A stretch of DNA of 7,667 nt from Phycisphaerales bacterium (lineage in GTDB: Bacteria > Planctomycetota > Phycisphaerae > Phycisphaerales > SM1A02). The DNA lies in the NCBI GenBank assembly GCA_020427625.1, contig JAGQOI010000229.1, forward strand, positions 1 through 7,667, in the 5' to 3' direction. Under the pieces are notes generated by a model. That model was not told where the DNA came from. It saw only the letters and a program-made list of their open reading frames with translations, and did no database searches. Both the position numbers and the translations under genes were made by a program. Of the stretch, positions 1 to 7,100 are shown one piece after another (position 1 is the first letter of the stretch; each line of letters starts with the position of its first letter).

Positions 1-1224
1 AGCGTCGACGAGAACGGCGACGGCGTGCCGGACGAGTGCGAGGACTGCAACGGCAACGGTCGTCCGGACGGGTGCGACATCGACGACAACCCGATGCTCG
101 ACCTGAACGGCAACGGCATCATCGACACCTGCGACGCGGACTGCGACGACGACGGCATTCCCGACTGGGGCGAGATCCTCTTCGGCGCGCCGGACGTGAA
201 CGACAACGGCGTGCCGGACGAGTGCGAGGACTGCGACGGTGACGGCACGCTCAAGGGCGACTGCGACGGCAACGGCACGCCCGACGACTGTGATCTCATC
301 GAGGCGGATCCGGACGGCGACGGGTTCTCGCCGGCGGACTGCAACGGCAACGGCGTGCTCGACGCCTGCGAGCCGGAGTACGTCGACTGCGACTGCAACG
401 GGATGCACGACGACGACGAGATCGCGGGCGGCCTGGTGACGGACTGCAACGGCAACGGCGTGCTCGACTCGTGCGACCTGGCCGCGGGCGATGCGGTGGA
501 CTGCAACGACAACGGTCTGCCGGACACGTGCGACCTCGCGTCGGGCTTCAGCGCCGACGTGAACGGCAACGGCGTGCCGGACGAGTGCGAGGACTGCGAC
601 GGCGACGGGATTCCCGACGACATCGAGATCATGAACGGCGCGCCGGACCTGAACCAGAACGGCATCCCGGACTCGTGCGATCCCGACTGCAACGACAACG
701 GCTTCCCGGACTTCTTCGAGATCATCCTCGGACTCGTCGCCGACGTGAACGGCAACGGCGTGCCCGATCTGTGCGAGGACTGCGACGGCGACGGCGTGCT
801 CGATCCGGAAGAGATCTCGTCCGGCCAGTCGACGGACCTCAACGGCAACGGCGTGCCGGACGACTGCGAGCCCGACTGCAACGACAACGACGCGCCGGAC
901 GACTACGACATCGACGCCGGGACGTCGATGGACGTGAACGGCAACGGCGTGCCCGACGAATGCGACCCGGACTGCAACGAGAACGGCGTGCCCGACGACG
1001 TCGACATCGCCAACGGCGCGCCGGATGCGAACAACGACGGCATTCCCGACGTCTGCCAGCTCATCGCGGACCTGAACGACGACGGGACGGTCGGCCCGGC
1101 CGACCTCGCGATCATCCTCGCCGCCTGGGGCGCCTGCCCGCCGGAGGACTGTCCGGCCGATCTCGACGGCGACGCGGTGGTCGGCGCGGCCGATCTCGCG
1201 GCGCTGCTCGCGAACTGGAGTTGA
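1..1224 (+). CDS. Secreted Cys/Asp-rich TSP3-like repeat protein with C-terminal dockerin-like domain (5' partial)
   Basis: The frame is open from base 1, so the true start lies left of the window; 407 C-terminal residues are visible and a TGA ends them at 1222-1224. The chain is built from calcium-loop motifs of the form D-x-N-x-N-G-x-P-D-x-C, resembling thrombospondin type 3 repeats, over about residues 1-353. A pair of dockerin-like F-hands follows: residues 357-376 start DLNDDGTVGPADLA, and residues 387-406 start DLDGDAVVGAADLA. Asp and Asn fill the loop positions, so calcium binding is likely by family analogy. Each repeat carries Cys, often as a 'DC' opening and a C(E/D) closing, which suggests disulfides and therefore an extracytoplasmic location. 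In Phycisphaerae such tails are common on exported proteins and need not imply a cellulosome; surface display or adhesion is an inference. The N-terminal functional domain, if any, is not visible. No partner gene is evident, since the next gene is housekeeping. Confidence 0.85.
   Translation, partial: SVDENGDGVPDECEDCNGNGRPDGCDIDDNPMLDLNGNGIIDTCDADCDDDGIPDWGEILFGAPDVNDNGVPDECEDCDGDGTLKGDCDGNGTPDDCDLIEADPDGDGFSPADCNGNGVLDACEPEYVDCDCNGMHDDDEIAGGLVTDCNGNGVLDSCDLAAGDAVDCNDNGLPDTCDLASGFSADVNGNGVPDECEDCDGDGIPDDIEIMNGAPDLNQNGIPDSCDPDCNDNGFPDFFEIILGLVADVNGNGVPDLCEDCDGDGVLDPEEISSGQSTDLNGNGVPDDCEPDCNDNDAPDDYDIDAGTSMDVNGNGVPDECDPDCNENGVPDDVDIANGAPDANNDGIPDVCQLIADLNDDGTVGPADLAIILAAWGACPPEDCPADLDGDAVVGAADLAALLANWS
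139..1059 (+). repeat. Imperfect tandem repeats encoding calcium-loop units
   Basis: The coding repeats are visible at DNA and protein level. The most regular part is residues 198-353 (592-1059): five back-to-back units of 30-32 residues starting at residues 198, 229, 260, 292 and 324. Each opens with DC(D/N)-x-(D/N) and ends near V/I-P-D-x-C. A similar 30-residue unit lies at residues 47-76 (139-228). Between them, residues 148-166 and 167-185 are two 19-residue units, followed by a 12-residue unit at 186-197. The long unit equals a 19-residue plus a 12-residue module. Several copies share nearly identical DNA, for example around 196, 556 and 742, so slippage or recombination between copies is plausible. 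Confidence 0.85.
1066..1221 (+). other. Dockerin type I-like duplicated F-hand domain
   Basis: These codons, residues 356-407 of the partial protein, encode two calcium-loop-helix segments separated by a short Cys-containing linker (C379, C384). Each segment has the D-L-(N/D)-x-D-x-x-V-G-x-A-D-L-A-x-(I/L)-L-A-x-W pattern. The second loop has Ala392 at the usual Gly position of D-x-D-x-D-G, a small departure. The domain is at the extreme C-terminus, with one Ser after the final Trp. In clostridia this fold docks to cohesins. In planctomycetes its role is not settled and may be in secretion or surface attachment. Confidence 0.75.
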
Positions 1225-1280
1225 CGACCGCCACGCGGATTCGGACGAAAGACGGGCCTCGGATTGTGGGTTGTCCCCGC

Positions 1281-1286
1281 GAAGGA
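1281..1286 (+). promoter_or_regulatory. Ribosome binding site deciding the yggS start
   Basis: GAAGGA lies seven bases before the ATG at 1294. This favours 1294 over an in-frame TTG at 1264, which would place this purine run inside the gene, and over the second ATG at 1300. Confidence 0.6.
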
Positions 1287-1293
1287 TATCCTC

Positions 1294-2103
1294 ATGCCCA
1301 TGCCCATCGCGTCCCACGAACGTGCCCAGATGGAGCGCTCGCTGCGTGAGCGGTACGAGGATGTCAAGGCCCGCATCGCCGCCGCCGCCCGACGCATCGG
1401 TCGCGCTCCGGAAGACATCCTGCTCGTCGCCGTCACGAAGTACGCCTCCATCGATCTCGTGCGCGCGCTCGTCGAACTCGGTCACGTCGATCTCGGCGAG
1501 AGCCGCCTGCAGGCGCTCCAGCAGCGCGTGCCGCAGATGGACGAGTTCCTCGGCCGTCACCGGCAGATGAGCACCGCCCGCGACGTCCATCCGCCGGCGA
1601 AGGTGCGGTGGCACATGATCGGGCATCTCCAGCGCAACAAGGTGAAGAAGCTCCTGCCGCTCGTGCGCCTCGTGCACTCGGTCGACTCGCTGCGTCTCGC
1701 GGAGGAGATCCAGAATCACGCGGGTCGTCTGGAGGATCCCGTCGAGGTGCTCGTGCAGGTGAACGTGACGGGCGAGAAGCAGAAGTACGGCGTCGCGCCG
1801 GCCGCGGCACGTCACCTCGTCGAGCAGATCGAGACGATGATGAACATGCGGGTGCGCGGGCTCATGTGCATCGCCGAGGACGTCGTCGACCCGATCGCGA
1901 TCCGTCACGCCTTCCAGCTCTGCGCCGAGCTCTTCGACGACATCCGGCACCACAATCACTGCGGCGAGCGGTTCAACATCCTCTCGATGGGGATGACGAA
2001 CGACTTCGAGATCGCCATCGAGTGCGGCGCCAACGTCGTGCGCGTCGGCTCGGCCATCTTCGGAGAGCGCCGGACCGACGTGCCTGAGGACGACGAGGCG
2101 TAG
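1294..2103 (+). CDS. yggS: YggS/PLPBP family pyridoxal-phosphate homeostasis protein
   Basis: This 269-residue cytoplasmic protein belongs to the YggS/PROSC/PLPBP family. Members bind PLP on a single-domain alanine-racemase-like TIM barrel, have no known enzymatic turnover, and buffer vitamin B6 and amino-acid pools. Hallmarks read in order: LLVAVTK with the PLP-lysine at K49; GESRLQ (68-73), in place of the usual GEN-(R/Y)-V-Q; WHMIGHLQRNK (106-116); SVD (129-131); VNVTGEKQKYG (156-166); RGLM (188-191); LSMGMTNDFEIAIECGA (230-246); and VRVGSAIFGER (249-259), the phosphate-binding end. Only the ATG at 1294 has a well-spaced ribosome site (GAAGGA). It is somewhat longer than the roughly 230 residues typical of the family, because of a longer N-terminus, a short acidic tail and an insertion at about residues 88-104, just before the WHMIG strand. 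The gene follows the repeat-protein gene by 69 bases on the same strand and converges with the DUF3465 gene. No functional tie to either is evident. Confidence 0.95.
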   Translation: MPMPIASHERAQMERSLRERYEDVKARIAAAARRIGRAPEDILLVAVTKYASIDLVRALVELGHVDLGESRLQALQQRVPQMDEFLGRHRQMSTARDVHPPAKVRWHMIGHLQRNKVKKLLPLVRLVHSVDSLRLAEEIQNHAGRLEDPVEVLVQVNVTGEKQKYGVAPAAARHLVEQIETMMNMRVRGLMCIAEDVVDPIAIRHAFQLCAELFDDIRHHNHCGERFNILSMGMTNDFEIAIECGANVVRVGSAIFGERRTDVPEDDEA

Positions 2104-2139
2104 CCCATCGGCATCGCCGACGCGCCGTAGGCATCCCCC

Positions 2140-2613
2140 CTACTGGTACACCTTGCCGGCGAGCATGATCCAGCCGCCGATGTGACGGCCGGCGGGGTCG
2201 TGGTGGGTCCAGTGCATCATGCCGCCCTGGTCGTTCCATTCGTACTCGCCGAACACGACGAGTCGATCGCCTTCGCGGAGCGGGACGCGGGGGGCGAGGT
2301 CGATGTTGTGGGCGACGAGCAGGGTGTGGTCGTTCGCGAGCCGGATGATGAAGCGCTGGTGGCGCGACCCGTCGTCGTCGTCGGGGAGCGTCTTCGTCAC
2401 GACGCCGGCGACCTCGACCTGGACGCCGGAGCGCCGCTCGCGGGCCGCGGCATCGATGAGCGCGTCGCCGTTCGGCGACGGCGGCGCCGTGCCCGTGCCG
2501 CCGGACGATGACGGCGCGGTCCTCGACCGCAGCGCCTGCTGGCCGTACACCACGATGACGAGGGCGACGACGAGTCCGATGATGCGGACGATCTTCGAGT
2601 TCGTGCGGGTCAT
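2140..2613 (-). CDS. DUF3465 family membrane-anchored small protein
   Basis: This 157-residue protein starts at the ATG complementary to 2611-2613, behind a purine-rich GGAGAGGA ribosome site (2615-2622). It has a short basic N-terminus, one hydrophobic segment (about residues 9-23, IIGLVVALVIVV core), a Ser/Gly/Pro/Thr linker (about 32-48), and a C-terminal domain (about 63-157). That domain reads like DUF3465: DDDDGSRHQRFIIRL (78-92), LLVAHNIDLAPRV (98-110), GEYEWNDQGGMMHWTHHDP (122-140) and HIGGWIMLAGKVY (144-156). The topology suggests a periplasmic or outward-facing domain held by an N-terminal anchor; an uncleaved signal is the alternative. The family has no assigned biochemical function that I know of. 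Its run of conserved His, Asp and Glu residues would suit metal binding or catalysis, but that is inference, as is a small beta-barrel (OB-like) fold. It lies 49 bases downstream of the S41 peptidase gene on the same strand and is probably in one transcript with it. Confidence 0.88.
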   Translation of the reverse strand: MTRTNSKIVRIIGLVVALVIVVYGQQALRSRTAPSSSGGTGTAPPSPNGDALIDAAARERRSGVQVEVAGVVTKTLPDDDDGSRHQRFIIRLANDHTLLVAHNIDLAPRVPLREGDRLVVFGEYEWNDQGGMMHWTHHDPAGRHIGGWIMLAGKVYQ

Positions 2614-2624
2614 GTCCTCTCCCT

Positions 2625-2656
2625 GCGCCGGATCGCCGGCGCGTCGAACGACGCGC
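2625..2656 (-). promoter_or_regulatory. Two overlapping, mutually exclusive hairpins between the S41 and DUF3465 genes
   Basis: Hairpin A has 7-bp arms at 2625-2631 and 2636-2642 (GCGCCGG / CCGGCGC) around a 4-base loop. Hairpin B has 7-bp arms at 2639-2645 and 2650-2656 (GCGCGTC / GACGCGC), also around a 4-base loop. Both are perfect and share bases 2639-2642, so both cannot form fully at once. In the minus-strand transcript B comes first, then A, and A ends two bases before the ribosome site of the DUF3465 gene. No T-run follows on either strand, so a classic intrinsic terminator is not supported. An RNA processing, stabilising or translation-tuning element fits better. The pairing is seen in the sequence; the function is inferred. 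Confidence 0.45.
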
Positions 2657-2662
2657 GAGGCG

Positions 2663-4033
2663 TCACCGCCCGTCGCGGATCCACGTCGCGGCCCGCTCGA
2701 TGACCGGGTCCGGCGCCTCCGACGCGGCCGGGTCGAACCGGACCTCCAGGTCCGGCGCGATGCCTTCGCCCTCGAACACCGTGCCGTCCGGACGCATCGC
2801 CTGCCACGACGGCAGCATGAGCGACACGCCGTTGGACAACGCGACCGGCTTCGGATTGCCGGAACTGCCCCAGCTCCGAGCGCCGACGAGGCGACATCGG
2901 GGCGACTGCTTCATCATGAGCAGGAACGCCTCGCAACTGCTCATGTTCCGCGGCCCCATGAGCACCGCGACGCGACCGGCGCCGAAGCGCTCGCCCTCCG
3001 GCGCGGGGTCGAGCACGCGCTCGGACACCGGCGTGAAGCCGCCGGGTAGCGCGGCGTCGCGGGTGATGTGCTTCGCGTACACGCGGGGCTCGTCGACGAA
3101 GCGGGACGCGACGCGCTCGGCGAGCGGCTCCGAGCCGCCGGCGTTCGGCCGCACGTCGATGATGAGACCCGGCGCGTCGCGAGCCTCGGCGATCGCGTCG
3201 AGCGCGGCCTGGAGATCGGTCGCCGCGCCCCACGCCCAGGTCGTGATGAGCAGGTACGGGATGTCGCCGCCGACCGTTCCCCGCATCACGGTGCGATTCA
3301 CCGGGTGCAGATCCGGGACGCTGCGGGCGAGCGACGCCTTGGCGATGTTGCCCGAGACCGCGCGCCCGAACACCGGGATCGACTCGTCGCCGACGGTGAT
3401 CGACACGTGCAGGTCCGCGGCTTCGGCGAGGATGGTGCCCGCGTGCACGGCGAACGCTCGTGCGGTCGGCGCGGCGATGAACGTGTCGGCGGCGTCGTCG
3501 AAGCGTCGGGACCAGTCGATGCCGAGTCGATCGCGGTAGGCGTAGCGTTCGTCGATCGCGGCGCGGAGTTCGGCGAGGGCGAGTCGGTTCGTGTCGGGCG
3601 TGACGGCGTCGTCGGTCGCGACACCGTCGTGGGGCCGGGTGATGAAGGTGAGTCGGCGCGCGATCGCGGACTCGCCGTCGACGTTGCGGAAGTTCGCGAG
3701 ATCGCCGAGGTTGATGCTGAACGTGTAGAGCTGATCGGCGTCGAGGGCGACGGGCAGGACGAACGTGCGGGGCGTGCGCCACGCGGGTTCGCCGTCGCGA
3801 CCGGGGAACTGCGGTCCGCCGCCGACGAGGGAATATCCGTCGGGCGCCATGTCCTGATCGAACTCGATGACGATCTCGCGCAGGCCCGGGTCGACGGCGG
3901 CGTCGCCGTGTGCGGGCATGGTGCGGACGACGACGGGCGGCGCGCCGAGCGTCGTGCCGGTGACGAGACCGGTGATGAGACCGGTGACGAGTGCGGCGAC
4001 GGCGCCGGTCGTGGGGTGCGCGATTCGGGGCAT
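2663..4033 (-). CDS. Secreted S41 family serine peptidase with N-terminal Ig-like (Big_5-type) domain
   Basis: This 456-residue protein starts at the ATG complementary to 4031-4033, which has an AGGAG site (4043-4047) nine bases upstream. Residues 1-31 look like a signal peptide: a short polar start, a hydrophobic stretch over 10-30, and likely cleavage near LGA-PP. Residues about 33-133 resemble the Big_5/SbsA Ig-like domain (VVVRTMPAHGDAAVDP, then IVIEFDQDM). Residues about 150-440 form an S41 peptidase. A helical start (LAELRAAIDERYAYRD) leads to DLHVSITVG with candidate His209, then GLIIDVRPNAGGS (289-301), RNMSSCEAF with candidate nucleophile Ser365, GARSWGSSG (384-392), and FEGEGIAPDLEV with candidate Glu421. 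The position of the Ctp-type catalytic lysine, about 25 residues after the serine, is Ser here, so the site is tricorn-like rather than a Ser-Lys dyad. It probably cleaves peptides in the periplasm; the substrate is unknown. It heads a likely two-gene operon with the DUF3465 gene and is divergent from the tricorn gene. Confidence 0.88.
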   Translation of the reverse strand: MPRIAHPTTGAVAALVTGLITGLVTGTTLGAPPVVVRTMPAHGDAAVDPGLREIVIEFDQDMAPDGYSLVGGGPQFPGRDGEPAWRTPRTFVLPVALDADQLYTFSINLGDLANFRNVDGESAIARRLTFITRPHDGVATDDAVTPDTNRLALAELRAAIDERYAYRDRLGIDWSRRFDDAADTFIAAPTARAFAVHAGTILAEAADLHVSITVGDESIPVFGRAVSGNIAKASLARSVPDLHPVNRTVMRGTVGGDIPYLLITTWAWGAATDLQAALDAIAEARDAPGLIIDVRPNAGGSEPLAERVASRFVDEPRVYAKHITRDAALPGGFTPVSERVLDPAPEGERFGAGRVAVLMGPRNMSSCEAFLLMMKQSPRCRLVGARSWGSSGNPKPVALSNGVSLMLPSWQAMRPDGTVFEGEGIAPDLEVRFDPAASEAPDPVIERAATWIRDGR

Positions 4034-4042
4034 GATCGTGGC

Positions 4043-4047
4043 TCCTG
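4043..4047 (-). promoter_or_regulatory. Ribosome binding site deciding the S41 peptidase start
   Basis: The complement reads AGGAG, nine bases before the ATG ending at 4033. It sets the start directly ahead of a plausible signal peptide. The frame stays open upstream to 4168, but the extra 45 residues are Arg/Pro-rich and would overlap the ribosome site of the divergent gene, so that longer form is unlikely. Confidence 0.6.
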
Positions 4048-4158
4048 AGCGTCCCATCTTGCCCGAAGCCGCTCCGAATCGGAAGGTCTGATGAGGATCC
4101 TCGCGTTCGATTCGGTCTCGCGGCGGTGGTATCCTGACTCCGATGCTTCGGGTTCGAC

Positions 4159-4165
4159 AGGAGGG
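4159..4165 (+). promoter_or_regulatory. Strong ribosome binding site of the tricorn protease gene
   Basis: AGGAGGG sits eight bases before the ATG at 4174, a near-perfect anti-16S match. It supports 4174 as the start and suggests efficient translation. An out-of-frame ATG at 4167 lies between the site and the start, too close to be used. Confidence 0.75.
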
Positions 4166-4173
4166 CATGTGCG

Positions 4174-7100
4174 ATGAACCGTATCCGATCGATGCTCGGC
4201 GCGGCGGTGGTGGTCGCGTCGGTGGTGTCGGGCGCGTCGGCCGCCGAGCGTGGCTACTACGCCCAGCCGACGTTGAACGGGGATCGCCTGGTCTTCTGTT
4301 CGGAGGGTGATCTGTGGACGGCGACGCTGCCGGCGTTGCCGGACACGGAGCCGATCGTCGCCTTCCGGCTCACGACGGGCGCCGGCGACGAGACGTTCCC
4401 GCAGATCAGTCCGGACGGAACCCAACTCGCGTTCAGCGGGATGTCGGACGGCAACGTCGACGTGTACGTCATGCCGCTCGACGGCGGCGTGCCCCGGCGG
4501 CTCACGTTCCATCCGGCCGAGGACGAGGTGGTCGGGTGGAGCGCCGACGGCCAGGCGGTGCTGTTCCGGTCGAATCGGTACCAGGCGCTGGGCCGCGCGG
4601 AGTTGTACCAGGTCGCGCTGCGCGGCGGGATGCCGGCGCGCATCGGCATCGGCGAGTGCGCGCAGGCCGACTTCAGCGCCTCGGGCAAGATGATCGCCTT
4701 CACGCGGTGGGTGAACGAGTACGGGAATCACCGGGCGTATCACGGGGGGACGGCGCCGGACGTGTGGGTCGGCGAGTTCGCGTCGAACCGGTTCCGGCGG
4801 CTCACGGAGACGGATGCGGGCGACCAGTCGCCGCGATGGCTCATCGGACGGGTGTTCTTCCTGTCCGATCGCGACGGCACGATGAACCTCTACTCCGACG
4901 CGCCGCAGGGCGGCGACCTGCGACAGCACACGCGGTTCGCGCCGGACGCGGCGGATCCCGCGGCACCGACGGGCTACGACATCCGCTGGATGAGCGTCGA
5001 CACGCAGCGGCGCGGGCAGCGCGCGGTGCTGGCGCAGGCCGGGGACGTGCTCGTGCATGACGTCGTCACCGACACGACGACGCGCCTGAACATCGGACTC
5101 GCGAGCGATCGTCCGGGCACGCGCCCGCGTCTGGTGCCCGCGCACGCGACGACGACGGAGTTCACGCTCGACGACGACGGAACGAACCTCTACGTCGGCA
5201 GTCGCGGCGAGATCATCGTGCTGCCGGTCGACGGCGGGATGCCGTACCGGGCGACCCGATCCCCGGCCGCGCGCGAGTGGGGCGTCGCGACCTGCGGGCC
5301 GGACCGCATCGTGATGATCACGGACGTGACCGGCGAGCAGCAGATCGGCATCGCGATGGCCGATCTCGGCGACCGGCCCTCCCCGATCACGGAGGATCGC
5401 GACGCCTGGCTCTTTCCGCCGGTCGGGTCGCGCGACGGGCGCTGGATCGCGTTCGCCGACAAGACGCTGCGCCTGTCGGTCATGGACACGTTCTCGCTCG
5501 AACGGCGCGTCGTCGATCGGTCGGAGAGCGGCGAGATCGTCGACTACCGGTTCTCGCCCGACGGGAGCTGGCTCGCCTACGCGAAGCCGATGCCGAACGG
5601 GCTGAACCAGATCTTCATCCACAACGTCGCGACGACGCGGTCGTTCGCGGTGAGCGACGGGCGGTACGACGATACCGAGCCCCGCTGGGACCCGGACGGC
5701 GCGTATCTCTACTTCATCTCGCGACGGGCGTTCAATCCCGTGCTCGACGAGACGATGAGCCAGTTCATCACGCCGGGCGGACGTCGGATCATCGCGGTGG
5801 CGCTGGCCGCCGACACGCCGGCGCCGCGGTCGGACTCGCAATGGTCGAGCCCGTTCGACTTCGAGGACTGGGCGACGCCGCTCTCGCGCTTCACGCCGGC
5901 GGCGGTCATGGGCGCGCCGGACTTCGCGGACCAGCTCGATCCCGAACTCGAGGACCCGGAGGCGCCGGAGGCGAATCTGGACGGGTCGGCGATGCGCGTC
6001 GACACGGACGGGCTGGCGCGCCGCCAGTACGCGCTCGATCTGCCGCCGGGATCGTACGAGCGGCTCGAAGCGACCTGGGGCGGCGTGACGTATCTCGTGA
6101 TGCCGACGCAGGGGTTGCTCGACGAGCCGGACTTCGAGGTCGGACCGCCGAAGCATCCGGCGACGCTGTACCGGTTCGGCGTGCTCGAGGAGGGACCGGT
6201 GAAGATCGCCGACGGTGTGCCGCTCTACGCGATGAGCGGCGACGCGCTCGCCATCGCCTGGCCGAACGCGACGGGTTTCGCGGTGACCTCGCCGGTCGAG
6301 CCCGGCCCGCCGGAGACGGTGTCGTTCACGGACTTCCGCATCCAGGTGGACGTGCGGGCGGAGTGGCAGCAGATCTTCGACGAGGCCTGGCGTCTCCAGC
6401 GTGATTTCTTCTTTGCGCCGAACCTCGTCGGCGTCGACTGGGTCGCGATGAAGGCGAAGTACGGCGCCCTGCTGCCGCGGGTCGGGAATCGGTCCGAACT
6501 GAACGAGATCATCGCCCTCATGATGGGCGAGTTGCGGACGAGTCACGCCTACATCTTCGGCGGCGACCGGCACGACGCGCCGGAACCGGTCGGGGTGGGT
6601 CTGCTCGGCGCGGACATCGAACTGTCGAACGGCGCGGTGCGGATCACGCGGATCGTTCCCGGGCAGCCGTCGGTCGCGGGACGGAGCAGCCCGCTCGATC
6701 AGCCGCACCTCGACATCAAGGTCGGCGACGTCGTCTCGTCGATCAACGGCGTCGCGGTGACGCCGTTCACGAACGTCTACGAACTGCTCCAGGACCGGGC
6801 GGACGAACTCGTGCGCATCGCCGTCGCGGACGATTCGCGGGGGACGAACACGCGCCCGTACGTCGTTCGCGCGATCGAGGACGAGTCGACCCTGCGCTAT
6901 GCCGCGTGGGTCGAGGCGAACCGGCGCGCCGTCGACGAGGCGTCCGAAGGTCGCATCGGCTACCTGCACGTTCCGGACATGATGGGCGAGGGCCTGTCGA
7001 TGTTCGCCGAGCAGTTCTACCCGCAGGCGGGGAAGGCGGCGATCATCGTCGACGTCCGCAACAACGGCGGCGGGTTCGTGAGCCAGCTCATGATCGATCG

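Larger units (their letters stand above)
4034..4173. promoter_or_regulatory. Divergent promoter region shared by the two S41 protease genes
   Basis: This 140-base region separates the two start codons and must hold promoters for both genes. It contains four copies of G(A/C)TTCGG: complement orientation at 4063-4069 and 4074-4080, direct at 4109-4115 and 4145-4151. A fifth direct copy lies at 4022-4028, just inside the minus-strand gene. These form two nested inverted pairs, CCGAATCG (4074-4081) with CGATTCGG (4108-4115), and CCCGAAGC (4062-4069) with GCTTCGGG (4145-4152), and could be operator half-sites. A possible plus-strand -10 is TATCCT (4130-4135), with a weak -35-like TTCGAT (4106-4111) and an 18-base spacer. 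No convincing minus-strand promoter is visible. That a promoter lies here is well supported by layout; the specific boxes are tentative. Confidence 0.45.

Noticed and set aside
25..27. GTG as a start codon for the first gene
   Set aside because: The repeat pattern (SVDENGDG before V-P-D-E-C) continues upstream to base 1 in frame, so the gene simply enters from outside the window.
471..1349. Second plus-strand frame through the repeat gene and into yggS
   Set aside because: It is an almost pure Arg/Gly frame produced by the repeated GAC/GGC/AAC codons read out of phase.
903..1451. Minus-strand open frame antisense to the end of the repeat gene and the start of yggS
   Set aside because: It is Ser/Ala/Arg-rich, spans a gene junction, and has no motif support.
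2108..2120. Short hairpin (TCGGC, 3-base loop, GCCGA) just after the yggS stop as a bidirectional terminator
   Set aside because: The stem is only five pairs and no T-run follows on either strand; too weak to call.
2219..3049. Plus-strand open frame across the DUF3465 and S41 genes
   Set aside because: It is low-complexity, Arg/Ser/Pro-rich and antisense to two well-supported genes.
3068..4048. Plus-strand open frame antisense to the S41 gene
   Set aside because: The translation is Arg/Asp/Gly/Val-rich with no recognisable fold or ribosome site; a composition shadow.
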